Positions 24,988 through 34,165 of a stretch of DNA of 64,000 nucleotides are shown piece by piece. The stretch is from an uncultured Acidobacteriota bacterium (GTDB taxonomy: Bacteria > Acidobacteriota > Terriglobia > Terriglobales > Acidobacteriaceae), in the NCBI GenBank assembly GCA_903832055.1, contig CAILAC010000010.1:1-64000 (forward strand). The letters are read 5' to 3'. Within the stretch, counting starts at the first letter, position 1; each line of letters starts with the position of its first letter. Made by a program: the position numbers and the translations under genes. The notes under the pieces are model-generated. The model saw only the letters and a list, made by a program, of their open reading frames with translations. It searched no databases and was not told the DNA's origin.

Positions 24988-26133
24988 ATGCCACCTTCTG
25001 TCAATCAGATGCCTGAGTCAGATCCAGATTCATCACCAGAGACCCTCAAACATACTTCATTAGACGCCCCAGCCGCGCCAACGCCTGGCGTTAGAGTCGA
25101 AGATCTGGAACTGACCGTCATCGTGCCCGCGCGCAACGAAGAAAGCTGCCTCGGGCTCTGCCTGCAATCCCTCGTCGCGCAGTCAGACGAATTCTTCCTT
25201 CTCGGCCGCGATTGGGAGCTGATCGTCGTCGATGATGAATCGACCGACGGCACCCGCGCCATTGCCGAGAGCTTCTCTGGCGTTACCGTGATGGCCCCCG
25301 ATCCGCTCGAAAAAGGCTGGACCGGCAAAGCCAACGCATGCTGGTCAGCAGCCCAACGCGCCCGAGGCCGCTGGCTCCTCTTTACTGACGCCGACACCGT
25401 CCACGAAGCAGGCAACCTGCGCCGGGCCATCCATGAGGCAGAGAAATATCGCGTCGGCGTCCTCTCCTATTCCCCAAAGCAGCTCGTCACCGGGCTTTGG
25501 CAGCGGTCGCTCATGCCGCTCGTCTTCAGCGAACTCGCCCTCGCCTATCCAACCGAAAAAGTCTCCAATCCTGAGCTCCGCATTGCCGCCGCCAATGGGC
25601 AATTTCTACTTGTCAGCCAAGACGCTTATCGAGAGCTGGGCGGCCACGCCTCGGTCAAAGGCGAAATTCTCGAAGACGTGGAACTTGCATTTCTCGCCAA
25701 GAAGCGCAAAGTCGGCCTGCGCTTTCGCTACGCCGCCGATGCTCTCTCAACCCGCATGTACCGGTCGACCACGGCCATGATTGAGGGCTGGACCAAGAAC
25801 CTCGCGCTGCTCTTTGGCAACTGTCTGATTCTTGCCGCGTGGCGAGTCCTCGACATCTTCCTGCTCGTCGGTTTGCCGCTGCTCGCCTGGCAATATTGGA
25901 GCTACGGCGTTCGCCAGGTCCCCTGGTTCTCTGCCGGAGGCCTGCTCACCCTGGTTTGGCTGCGCAACCTTTGGCGCTTTTACGCTCGCGTTGCCAAGTC
26001 CCATTTCCCCGCGCTCGATTGCATCCTCTCCCCACTCGGCCTGCCGCTGTTTGCAGTTTTGCTCTATCGCAGTTGGTTTCAAAACAACGTCTTGCACCGG
26101 GTTTCGTGGAGAGGGCGCACCTATCCGACTTGA
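24988..26133 (+). CDS. family 2 glycosyltransferase with C-terminal membrane helices
   Basis: A 381-residue GT-A fold glycosyltransferase. The nucleotide-sugar site is visible as VIVPARNEE and VVDDESTDGT, the metal-binding DxD as FTDADT, and the acceptor-side motif as GEILEDVELA. Two or three hydrophobic helices follow residue 280, so it is membrane-bound. The layout recalls GT2 enzymes of hopanoid (HpnB) and carotenoid (CrtQ) pathways, but no neighbour confirms that. Start at the ATG at 24988; divergent from the TlpA-like gene with only 38 bases between them. Confidence 0.85.
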   Translation: MPPSVNQMPESDPDSSPETLKHTSLDAPAAPTPGVRVEDLELTVIVPARNEESCLGLCLQSLVAQSDEFFLLGRDWELIVVDDESTDGTRAIAESFSGVTVMAPDPLEKGWTGKANACWSAAQRARGRWLLFTDADTVHEAGNLRRAIHEAEKYRVGVLSYSPKQLVTGLWQRSLMPLVFSELALAYPTEKVSNPELRIAAANGQFLLVSQDAYRELGGHASVKGEILEDVELAFLAKKRKVGLRFRYAADALSTRMYRSTTAMIEGWTKNLALLFGNCLILAAWRVLDIFLLVGLPLLAWQYWSYGVRQVPWFSAGGLLTLVWLRNLWRFYARVAKSHFPALDCILSPLGLPLFAVLLYRSWFQNNVLHRVSWRGRTYPT

Positions 26134-26249
26134 AACTTGCCCGACCTGAAACGGGATACGTCCCGTTTTGTTCATATAGTCAATTTTTGTGTTGAAATGC
26201 CGAAACTCTAACCAAACAGTTGCATCCTATACTTGAGGAAATTTCTAGC

Positions 26250-26666
26250 ATGATTTTGCTCACACGACGGGCGACCTTCTCAGCGGCTCACTACTATTGG
26301 AATCCCGCATGGTCGCAGGAGCAGAACGAACAGGTCTTTGGACGCTGCGCCAACCGCAACGGCCACGGACACAACTACACACTTGAGGTCACGGTCACCG
26401 GCCGTGTAGACGCGGTGAGCGGCTTCGTCGTCGACTTGAAATGGCTTAAAGACGTCATTGAACACGAGGTTCTCGACGTCTACGACCATCGCCACCTCAA
26501 CCTGGAAGTCCCGGAATTTGCCACCGTCATTCCCACCACCGAGAATATCGCCATCGCCGTCTGGCGGCGCCTCGAAGCTCCGGTGAAAGCAGCGGGCGGT
26601 GCCGCTCTTAGCAGCGTGCGCGTCTACGAGACAGCCGACATCTTCGCCGAATTCAGGGGAGAGTAA
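26250..26666 (+). CDS. 6-pyruvoyl tetrahydropterin synthase family protein, copy 1
   Basis: A 138-residue PTPS/QueD-family enzyme acting on dihydroneopterin triphosphate. The zinc histidines are visible in FSAAHYY and NGHGHNY, and the catalytic cysteine in GRCANRNGHGH. Glutamate in VYETADI is near the pterin-binding end. GAGGAAA precedes the ATG at 26250. The C-x-N-x-x-GHGHNY spacing is that of PTPS proper, not of E. coli QueD (CGRLHGH). A second, divergent copy follows directly, then folE after a short gap, so the three probably form a pterin pathway. Confidence 0.88.
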   Translation: MILLTRRATFSAAHYYWNPAWSQEQNEQVFGRCANRNGHGHNYTLEVTVTGRVDAVSGFVVDLKWLKDVIEHEVLDVYDHRHLNLEVPEFATVIPTTENIAIAVWRRLEAPVKAAGGAALSSVRVYETADIFAEFRGE

Positions 26667-27077
26667 GTGAAAGCCTACTTCACTCGCGCCTACACACTCT
26701 CCGCCAGCCACCGCCTGCACACAGAGGCGCTGTCTGCCGAGGATAACCGCACCACCTTTGGCAAGTGCAACAATCCTCACGGCCACGGACACAACTACCG
26801 TATCGAGGTCACAGTCGGTGGCCCGGTTGACCCTGCCACCGGCATGGTCATCAACATGGCGACACTCGACCAGGTCGTCAACGACGTGGTGATCCGCCGC
26901 TTCGACCACATGAATCTCAACCTGGACCCACTCTTCACGCATCGTGTGTCCACCACAGAGAATCTAAGTATTACGGTCTTTGACCTTCTGGCGTCGGCTC
27001 TCGCTCCGGCGATTCTCGAAAAGATTCGCATTGAAGAGACTGAGAACAATTTTTTTGAGTACTCCGGATCACACTGA
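26667..27077 (+). CDS. 6-pyruvoyl tetrahydropterin synthase family protein, copy 2
   Basis: A 136-residue paralogue of the preceding gene, starting with GTG on the base after its TAA. The active-site segment GKCNNPHGHGHNY is nearly the eukaryotic PTPS signature, with the catalytic cysteine and zinc histidines intact; the first histidine is in LSASHRLH. It has RIEETENNFFEY near the end, matching the pterin-anchoring glutamate. Two unlike copies side by side suggest a heteromeric enzyme or two consecutive steps. The product (tetrahydrobiopterin-like cofactor, preQ0 precursor or folate precursor) is not determined by sequence alone. Confidence 0.9.
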   Translation: MKAYFTRAYTLSASHRLHTEALSAEDNRTTFGKCNNPHGHGHNYRIEVTVGGPVDPATGMVINMATLDQVVNDVVIRRFDHMNLNLDPLFTHRVSTTENLSITVFDLLASALAPAILEKIRIEETENNFFEYSGSH

Positions 27078-27175
27078 CACACTCAGCACATCTTCAAATG
27101 CGTTGTAAACCGCAAGAGAACTACACATCTCAGGAATTTTGCCCGGTCTAACGACCCTGGGCCAAGGATGAATCA

Positions 27176-27829
27176 ATGGCGCACCCAATGGTGGTACCGC
27201 AGTCTTCAAAGTTGTCCACGAAGTCCGTCACGACACTGCACGAAACCGAACCCGGTCTCGGCGGCTACTCAACCCAGGATCTCTACCGCGAACTGATTGG
27301 CCGCTTCAATGAGGACCCGACCCGCGACGGATTGCTGTCGACGCCCAGTCGCGTTGAAAAATCCATGGCCTTCCTGACCAAGGGATATACGCAGAATCCG
27401 ACACAGATCCTGCGCGGCGCACTCTTTGATGTGGACTACGATGAGATGGTTATCGTCAAAGACATCGAGATGTACTCCCTCTGCGAACACCACATGCTCC
27501 CCTTCTGGGGACGTGTCCACGTGGCCTACATTCCTAACGGCAAAGTCATTGGCCTCAGCAAGATACCGCGCCTTATTGAAGTATTTTCGAGACGGCTCCA
27601 AGTCCAGGAACGAGTCACCCGGCAGATCGCCGACGCCATCCAGGAAGCAATCGAGCCTCGGGGAGTGGGCGTTGTCATCGAGGCGCGGCACATGTGCATG
27701 ATGATGCGCGGCGTGGAAAAGCAGCAATCCACCACCGTCACCTCAGCCATGGTCGGTTGTTTCCGTGAGCAACCGACGCGCACCGAATTCCTTTCGCTCG
27801 TCCGACCGTCTGGAAACACCAACTTTTAA
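27176..27829 (+). CDS. folE: GTP cyclohydrolase I
   Basis: FolE converts GTP to dihydroneopterin triphosphate, the substrate of the two PTPS-family proteins encoded just upstream. The 217-residue protein has the zinc and catalytic residues in [18 protein letters not shown], the [12 protein letters not shown] helix and the second zinc cysteine in [12 protein letters not shown]. The first 40 residues are a variable extension. The ATG at 27176 is 98 bases after the second PTPS gene, so it may be in the same transcript. Confidence 0.95.
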   Translation: MAHPMVVPQSSKLSTKSVTTLHETEPGLGGYSTQDLYRELIGRFNEDPTRDGLLSTPSRVEKSMAFLTKGYTQNPTQILRGALFDVDYDEMVIVKDIEMYSLCEHHMLPFWGRVHVAYIPNGKVIGLSKIPRLIEVFSRRLQVQERVTRQIADAIQEAIEPRGVGVVIEARHMCMMMRGVEKQQSTTVTSAMVGCFREQPTRTEFLSLVRPSGNTNF

Positions 27830-27890
27830 TTCGAAAAGCTTGGGTACAAACTTGCCTGGAATTTCACACTGAAAACGCATCATGGAATCA

Positions 27891-27945
27891 GCTTTCGTGA
27901 TTCTGACCTTCCAACATCGTTGGAAAGGATAGGAATCACGAAAGC
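27891..27945. repeat. long inverted repeat in the folE-truB gap
   Basis: GCTTTCGTGATTC (27891-27903) and its exact complement (27933-27945) form a 13-bp outer stem. Inside, CCTTCCAA pairs with TTGGAAAGG with one extra A. There is no T-run after it, so it is not a classical terminator, although it may stop or protect the folE transcript. The remainder of the 27830-28228 gap is AT-richer than the genes around it and shows no gene; it should contain the truB promoter. Confidence 0.7.
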
Positions 27946-28228
27946 ACAAGCACACACTGGTGCGCTTTCAGGTTTCCCTTAAGGATGAGATTTTGCCCGT
28001 CAAACACCGGGCCCCGCTCACAATTCCCATCAAAAAGTGCTCTCTAATGCCGCCCTAAATGCATCCTGGAGCCCTCTAAATTCCGTTAACCCTAACTGAA
28101 TCAATAATATAGGCGAGAAACTCACTACCCCCACCCCCTCGCAATATCCTGTTCTTCTTTTCTTCGCCTACATTCGCCCTGAATTCTCCTTGAAATCGGA
28201 TTGAAACCAATCAACTAAACTTAAAGAA

Positions 28229-29098
28229 GTGAATGGTCTCCTCGTAGTCGACAAACCCGGCGGAATGACTTCCCATGACGTAGTCAGCCGCATCCGACGT
28301 CTCACCGGTGAAAAGTCCGTAGGCCACCTCGGCACCCTCGATCCCATGGCCACCGGCGTGCTGCCCCTGCTGCTCGGCAAGTATACCCGCCTCGCGCAGT
28401 TCTTCTCCACCGCCGACAAGACCTACACCGGCCACATCCGCTTCGGCTTTGCCACCGACACCTACGACGCCGAGGGCCAGCCCGTCGGACCAGTAACCCA
28501 CCCTGAGCTAACCCTCCAGCAGATACAGGCAGTAGCACGACCCTTCTTCGGCGAATTGGCGCAGATGCCTCCCGCCTTTTCGGCCAAGAAAATCGGTGGC
28601 GTACCCGCCTACAAGCTGGCCCGCGAAGGCAAGCCAGTTGAACTTCAGCCGAAACTCATCAACGTCCATCTCTTTTCGATTGATACATTTGAGGGCGATA
28701 CTGCAAGCTTTACCATCAAGGTGAGCGCAGGCGGCTACGTCCGCTCGGTGGCTCATGAACTCGGCCAGTCACTCGGCTGCGGCGGTCACCTGAGCAGCCT
28801 CCGCCGCACCCAGGCCGGAGTCTTTACCCTCGATCAAGCCTGGTCTCTCGAAGCTCTAGCCGAGCTGGGCGCTGGCATAGAACAGGCTCTCCTGCATCCA
28901 CGCACACTGCTGCCTGAGATGCCCGCCGTCTCCGCCGATGAACACGCACTCGGCCGCCTGCGCAATGGAGCACAGATCAATCTGCCTGAATTTTCAGATG
29001 CTGAGTGTGTCCGAGTCTTCGCCAGTCAGCGCGAACTGGTCGCCATCGGCAAACGCGTGGCCGGAACACTCTTCCAGCCCATCGTCGTTATGGGATGA
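28229..29098 (+). CDS. truB: tRNA pseudouridine(55) synthase
   Basis: TruB makes pseudouridine 55 in the T-loop of tRNAs. The 289-residue protein begins with the family's GLLVVDKPGGMTSHDVV, carries the catalytic aspartate in VGHLGTLDPMATGVL, and has YTGHIRFGFATDTYDAEG and AGGYVRSVAHELG. It starts with GTG at 28229. It stands alone, converging on the tonB-like gene with 13 bases between the stops. Confidence 0.95.
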   Translation: MNGLLVVDKPGGMTSHDVVSRIRRLTGEKSVGHLGTLDPMATGVLPLLLGKYTRLAQFFSTADKTYTGHIRFGFATDTYDAEGQPVGPVTHPELTLQQIQAVARPFFGELAQMPPAFSAKKIGGVPAYKLAREGKPVELQPKLINVHLFSIDTFEGDTASFTIKVSAGGYVRSVAHELGQSLGCGGHLSSLRRTQAGVFTLDQAWSLEALAELGAGIEQALLHPRTLLPEMPAVSADEHALGRLRNGAQINLPEFSDAECVRVFASQRELVAIGKRVAGTLFQPIVVMG

Positions 29099-29111
29099 GG
29101 CCCGGCCAACA

Positions 29112-30185
29112 CTAGTAAAGCCGGAATCGAACCTCAACGCTGATTGGAACCGGCACAGACTTGCCAGACTTCTGCTCGACGGCCGGCTTGAACTTGTACT
29201 GGCGAACCGCTTCAATCGCCTTTTCGTCCAGGCCCATGCCCAGCGAACGGCTCACATGCACGTTTTGTGGATTGCCCTGTGCATCGACGATGAGGCTGAT
29301 CACCACCGTGCCCTCATACTTGGCGCGACGCGCTTCGTCAGAGAACTCCGCCTCAACCGAGTAGACAACCTTGGGCTCGCTGACACCGTTACCGACGCGA
29401 TAGAGGCCGCCGCCGACGTTGCCGCCAGTTCCCGGGCCGTAGCCATTGCCGTTGCCGCTGCCCAGGCCACCGTTCTTGCCCGTGCCCATGCCGCTGTTCG
29501 AGCCTTGCCCGTTCGATGCCAGCGTCACGTTGGGCGAGTTGGTCACGCCGATGGTAGGCAGGTTCGGATTATCAGGCAGCTTGATGTTTTGCTGAATGTC
29601 GATCGCCGGGGCAATCGCCAGTTTCGGCTTGTCGAGAATCGGAACCTGCGGCTGCAGCAGCGGATTCTTCTTGATCTCCGGCAGTCTACCCTTGATCGGC
29701 GGCGCAATGTCGTTGGAGCCGCCGCCACCGCCACCACCCATTTTGCCTGACTTAGGCGTCTTGGGAACGTACGGCTTGATGTCAGTATCCAACAGGCTCA
29801 ACTGTAGCTTGGGCGGCAACACACTATTGATCTGGTTGCGAAACGCAAACAGCAGCAGCGCGAGAACTCCAAGATTCACGACAGCCGAGATGGCAATCGC
29901 CAGGGGGCTGCGCTTCACCGCCATCCGGTCAGGGACCGGGATCGGCGTACTCGTCAGCTCAAGCGGCGGCAGCTTGGTAGGAAAGAAGAGATCATGGACG
30001 TTCTCAAACAGGTCGGCCCAGATCGGCTTCTCTTCAAAAGCTTTACCGAGAAAAGCGTCGAGCTCATGGCCGGTTTCAACGGGCGCGCCGGATGAGACAG
30101 TCGTGCCTGTGCCCGGCACATGCCCATCAGGCGAAGCGGGTCTGGCGGTTTCGGCTTCAGGCGGATTCAAAAGGTCGTTTGCCAT
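29112..30185 (-). CDS. TonB-family energy transducer
   Basis: A 357-residue protein linking the proton-motive force to outer-membrane receptors. Residues 1-100 are a cytoplasmic extension; a single membrane helix lies at about 110-132; a long Pro/Gly/Asn-rich periplasmic linker follows (with G-rich runs at about 155-165 and 235-265); and the TonB C-terminal domain is at about 275-357 (YEGTVVISLIVDAQGNP, then AIEAVRQYKFKPA). No exbB/exbD is adjacent. A plausible client is the TonB-dependent receptor encoded at 59180. Confidence 0.88.
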   Translation of the reverse strand: MANDLLNPPEAETARPASPDGHVPGTGTTVSSGAPVETGHELDAFLGKAFEEKPIWADLFENVHDLFFPTKLPPLELTSTPIPVPDRMAVKRSPLAIAISAVVNLGVLALLLFAFRNQINSVLPPKLQLSLLDTDIKPYVPKTPKSGKMGGGGGGGSNDIAPPIKGRLPEIKKNPLLQPQVPILDKPKLAIAPAIDIQQNIKLPDNPNLPTIGVTNSPNVTLASNGQGSNSGMGTGKNGGLGSGNGNGYGPGTGGNVGGGLYRVGNGVSEPKVVYSVEAEFSDEARRAKYEGTVVISLIVDAQGNPQNVHVSRSLGMGLDEKAIEAVRQYKFKPAVEQKSGKSVPVPISVEVRFRLY

Positions 30186-30360
30186 AGTTTCTGCCGGTTC
30201 TCATCTCTCCGGATGGGGCATTCCAAATGCGCGTTTGTGTCTGAGCGCCTGCGGGGAGGTCAGGTTGCTCATCGGCGGAAAACCCATCCCTTTATTATGC
30301 TGGAGTCTGTGCCCCGCTGTCGCGTGTCGGTCCGCGCTCGTTCGCTCGTGCACCCGTCAA

Positions 30361-30377
30361 ATTTCGGTTTACCAAAT
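30361..30377. promoter_or_regulatory. palindromic operator candidate between the tonB-like gene and ileS
   Basis: ATTTCGGTTTACCAAAT contains the 8-mer GGTTTACC, the complement of the GGTAAACC core of the perfect palindrome in front of the TonB receptor gene (59129-59146), with similar A/T flanks. It lies about 175 bases upstream of the tonB-like start and about 160 bases upstream of ileS. The rest of the 30186-30535 gap has no recognisable gene. The shared motif suggests one regulator but is short enough to arise by chance. Confidence 0.35.
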
Positions 30378-30535
30378 CACCCGGGCGCAAACAATCAGTT
30401 GCCATGAAGCCTTCTCTTTCACAATAGACGGTACGCAGCGCCGGTGGTTACCGGATTTTCTTTCTTTGGTTGTTTACACTGAAAGTTGCGACCCAATCAA
30501 TTCGAAATTGGGCACAATCGCATATGGGAGTACGC

Positions 30536-33500
30536 ATGTCCGCAGTACCGGAGCTCAAGGCAACCCTGACCTTGCCCAAAACCGATTTTCCAATGAAGGC
30601 CAACCTGCCCCAGAACGAACCCGTGCGCTTGCAAAAGTGGGCGTCGCAGGACATTTACGGCCAACTGCGCCAGGCCGCCGCCTCCGACCGCGCAGCAGGC
30701 AAAGCTCGCCCCACCTACCTGCTGCACGACGGCCCTCCCTACGCCAACGGCCCCCTGCACCTGGGCCATGCGCTCAACAAGGGGCTCAAGGATTTTGTCG
30801 TCAAGTCAAAGACCATGGCCGGCTTTGATTCGCCCTACGTGCCGGGCTACGACTGCCACGGCCTGCCGATCGAGATCAAGGTAGACGAGCAACTCGGCCG
30901 CAAAAAGCTCGAAATGCCCGCGCCTGACGTGCTGGAGGCCTGCCGCGTCTACGCGCAAAAGTACGTTGATCTGCAAACTTCACAGTTTGTGCGCCTCGGC
31001 TGCTTTGGCCGCTGGGACGACCCGTACAAGACTATGTCGCGCGCCTATGAGGCAAAGACCCTCGAAACGTTTTACGGCTTTCTCGAAAAGGGCTTTGTTT
31101 ACAGAGGTTTGAAGCCGGTTTACTGGTGCATCCACGATCGCACTGCGCTGGCCGACGCTGAGATTGAATACGACATGCACACCAGTCCGTCGGTCTATGT
31201 GCGCTACGCCCTCTCCAGCGACGCAGCCGCAATCGACCACGCGCTCGCGGGCCGCCAGGTCTTCACCATCATCTGGACAACCACGCCGTGGACCCTTCCA
31301 GCCTCACTCGCTGTCGCCTTCCATCCCAGCTTTGAGTACGTCGCCATCACCGCCGGCCAGGAACCGGACGCGCCCGTCTACATCGTCGCGGCAGAGCTGG
31401 CCGCGCAGGTCGCCACCGCCTGCAAGCTCGGCGAACCCACCGTCCTCGCCCGCTTTGCCGGCAGCAAGCTAGACCGCGTCACCTTCCAGCATCCTTTCCT
31501 CGACCGCAGCATCCTCGGCGTCAATGCTGAATACGTCACCGCCGACCAGGGTACCGGCGCGGTTCATACCGCTCCCTCACATGGCGCAGACGACTTCTAC
31601 ACCGGCGTCCGCTACGGCCTTGACCCCACTACCCGGGTCGACAACAGCGGTGTTATCCATCTAGATACCTCAGCGTGGCACGAAGAGATTCTGCCCGCTT
31701 TTGATGGCAAAAAAGTCTTCGCTGCCAACCCACTCATCATCGAATTGCTCCGCGAACGTGGTGCGCTTCTCGGCCACGCCGACATCCATCACAGTTACCC
31801 GCACTGCTGGCGCTGCCACAAGCCAGTCATCTTCCGCGCCACCGAGCAGTGGTTCATCGGCCTCGAAACGCCGGTCAAGCGCGACGATGGTACTGAAACC
31901 ACCTTTCGCCAGCTCACCATCGAAAAAATCGCCGACGTCACCTGGGACCCCGCCTGGGGCCAGGAGCGCATCACCAACATGATCGCCACCCGCCCCGACT
32001 GGTGCATCAGCCGCCAGCGCATCTGGGGCGTACCCATCGCCGTCTTCCTCTGCAACACTTGCGGCAAGCATCTCGAAGACCCCGAAATCAACGCAAGTAT
32101 CGTCAAGCTGTTTGAAGATCACGGCGCCGAAGCCTGGCATACGACTTCAGTCGAAAATCTCCTGCCGACGGGAATTAAATGCAGTCACTGCGAATCTTTG
32201 CAGTGGCCTGACCAAGGCTTTCGCAAGGAGATGGACATCCTGGATGTCTGGTTTGACTCCGGCTCAAGCTGGCATGCCGTGGCCGAAACCGACGCCGACC
32301 TGCGCGATATCTACGCCAGTGCCGACCGAACCGTCTTGTATCTTGAGGGCGGCGACCAGCATCGCGGGTGGTTCCATTCGTCGCTGCTCACGTCGGTGGC
32401 GCTGCGCGGCAAAGCTCCCTACACTAACGTTGCTACCGCTGGCTGGACTCTGGACGAACTCGGCCGCGCGATGAGCAAGTCGCTCGGCAACGGCGTTGAC
32501 CCAGTCAAGGTTGCCAACGAACTCGGCGGCGAAATCGTTCGCCTCTGGGTCGCCTCCATCGACTTCCGCGAAGACATGGCCGCCAGCGACAACTTAATGA
32601 AGCGCTGCGCCGAAATCTACCGCAAACTGCGCAACACCTTCCGCTTCCTGCTCGGCAACCTCGCGGGCTTTGACCCGGCCACACAGGCCGTTCCCTTCGC
32701 AGACCTCGAACCTCTTGATCGCTACATGCTGGCCCGTACCCGCGAACTCACCGAGCAGGTGCTGCGCTGGTACGAGGGCTTTGAATTCCACCGCATCTAC
32801 CATGCCGTCAACGAGTTTGCCATCGCCGACCTGAGCGCCTTCTACCTCGACGTGCTCAAAGACCGCATGTACACCTTCGCGCCCGCATCCAGCGCCCGCC
32901 GTTCGGCGCAAACCGTGTTGTGGACGATCACCGAGGCGCTGACCCGGCTGCTTGCGCCCATCCTCAGCTTTACCGCCGACGAGGTTTGGGAGTATCTGCC
33001 CGAAGTCGCCGGCCGCGAGGCCAGCGTCCACCTCGCGCTCTTCCCAAAACCCGAGGAGATATTCCCCAACATTTCCACGGAGTTGATTCCGGGGCCGACC
33101 ATCTTAGAGCAATGGAGAACTTTGCATTCAATTAGAGACGGGGCCCAATTGGCCCTTGAACATGCACGCCAAGCAAAACAGATAGGCAAGAGCATCGAAG
33201 CAGACCTAGAAATTGTCGCTTGGGGTGAACCTCTAGCGTATCTCAGACGGTATGAAGTCTCGCTCAAGGAATTTTTCAATGTCTCTAACGTCAAAATTAT
33301 TGAGACTACCGAAATTGCTAGCATCCTCCAAGATCAACATTCGGATGGTAGAAACGGCGCAACTATGGACGCATTTGGAGATGTCGTCGGCGACTTTCGC
33401 TTCCGCGTAAGCTCTGCCTCCGGCCACAAATGCAACCGCTGCTGGAACTTCATGCCCGAAGTCTCCAACTACGGCGTCTGGGAGAGCGTCTGCACCCGTT

Positions 33501-33562
33501 GCCACGAGGCGCTCACCACCATGGGAGTCGAACCCCCTGCAGCCGACGAGGTAACCGCGTGA
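30536..33562 (+). CDS. ileS: isoleucyl-tRNA synthetase
   Basis: IleS charges tRNA-Ile. The 1008-residue class I synthetase has the HIGH-type motif in YANGPLHLGHALNK, the editing-domain segment WTTTPWTLPAS, the KMSKS motif in AMSKSLGNGVDP, and a C-terminal zinc site (CNRCWNF...CTRCHEAL). The start at the ATG at 30536 follows GGGAG; the frame is open further upstream. About residues 855-945 (roughly 33100-33370) are richer in A/T and less conserved than the rest. Its stop overlaps lspA by four bases, the usual ileS-lspA pairing. Confidence 0.96.
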   Translation: MSAVPELKATLTLPKTDFPMKANLPQNEPVRLQKWASQDIYGQLRQAAASDRAAGKARPTYLLHDGPPYANGPLHLGHALNKGLKDFVVKSKTMAGFDSPYVPGYDCHGLPIEIKVDEQLGRKKLEMPAPDVLEACRVYAQKYVDLQTSQFVRLGCFGRWDDPYKTMSRAYEAKTLETFYGFLEKGFVYRGLKPVYWCIHDRTALADAEIEYDMHTSPSVYVRYALSSDAAAIDHALAGRQVFTIIWTTTPWTLPASLAVAFHPSFEYVAITAGQEPDAPVYIVAAELAAQVATACKLGEPTVLARFAGSKLDRVTFQHPFLDRSILGVNAEYVTADQGTGAVHTAPSHGADDFYTGVRYGLDPTTRVDNSGVIHLDTSAWHEEILPAFDGKKVFAANPLIIELLRERGALLGHADIHHSYPHCWRCHKPVIFRATEQWFIGLETPVKRDDGTETTFRQLTIEKIADVTWDPAWGQERITNMIATRPDWCISRQRIWGVPIAVFLCNTCGKHLEDPEINASIVKLFEDHGAEAWHTTSVENLLPTGIKCSHCESLQWPDQGFRKEMDILDVWFDSGSSWHAVAETDADLRDIYASADRTVLYLEGGDQHRGWFHSSLLTSVALRGKAPYTNVATAGWTLDELGRAMSKSLGNGVDPVKVANELGGEIVRLWVASIDFREDMAASDNLMKRCAEIYRKLRNTFRFLLGNLAGFDPATQAVPFADLEPLDRYMLARTRELTEQVLRWYEGFEFHRIYHAVNEFAIADLSAFYLDVLKDRMYTFAPASSARRSAQTVLWTITEALTRLLAPILSFTADEVWEYLPEVAGREASVHLALFPKPEEIFPNISTELIPGPTILEQWRTLHSIRDGAQLALEHARQAKQIGKSIEADLEIVAWGEPLAYLRRYEVSLKEFFNVSNVKIIETTEIASILQDQHSDGRNGATMDAFGDVVGDFRFRVSSASGHKCNRCWNFMPEVSNYGVWESVCTRCHEALTTMGVEPPAADEVTA

Positions 33563-34089
33563 GTGAGACCAAGCCCAACCGCCTGTTCTGGCTGCTGCTG
33601 CTCTCAGCCGTCGTCGTCATCCTTGACCGGCTGAGCAAGCGCTGGATCACGCAGCATCTTGAGCTCGGCGGCGCGATTCCGGTCATCCCCGGCGTCTTCC
33701 GCATCACCCACGTGCTCAATGACGGCGCGGCTTTTTCGCTATTTGCCGACTCGGGCTCGCCAGAACATGTGCGCTGGGGGCTCATCGGCTTCAGCACGCT
33801 CGCCGTGGTGGCGGTTCTGGTGGCTCTGGTGAAGCTCAGCAAGAGCCTCACCTTGACCAGCGTGGCGCTGGCGCTGGTCATGGGTGGCGCCATCGGCAAC
33901 GACTACGACCGCATCCGTTATGCTTCAGTCGTCGATTTTCTTGAAGTCCACATCATCAATTACCACTGGCCCGACTTTAATGTTGCCGATTCCGCCATTG
34001 TCATCGGGGCATGCCTTCTGATGCTGGATGCCCTCATGCCGAGACCAACTCCGCCACCACCCATCGAAATTGAAAAGTTGATGCAGTGA
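33559..34089 (+). CDS. lspA: lipoprotein signal peptidase II
   Basis: LspA cleaves signal peptides of diacylglyceryl-modified prolipoproteins in the inner membrane. The 176-residue protein has four predicted helices. The NDGAAFS loop and both catalytic aspartates are present: one in GGAIGNDYDRIRY (usual form GNLIDR) and one in VVDFLEV. The GTG start at 33559 overlaps the ileS stop (GTGA). Several lipoproteins in this window, for example the sulfate-binding protein and the TlpA-like protein, would be substrates. Confidence 0.94.
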   Translation: MSETKPNRLFWLLLLSAVVVILDRLSKRWITQHLELGGAIPVIPGVFRITHVLNDGAAFSLFADSGSPEHVRWGLIGFSTLAVVAVLVALVKLSKSLTLTSVALALVMGGAIGNDYDRIRYASVVDFLEVHIINYHWPDFNVADSAIVIGACLLMLDALMPRPTPPPPIEIEKLMQ

Positions 34090-34165
34090 AGGACAAAGCA
34101 CATTACTGTGTTGGCGTGGCAGGGGCTTGCTCTGAAACCGGGCGCGTGTTACCTTCCCTTCAACC

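Noticed and set aside
27891-27945. Intrinsic terminator for folE
   Set aside because: The hairpin is followed by a mixed sequence, not by a T-run.
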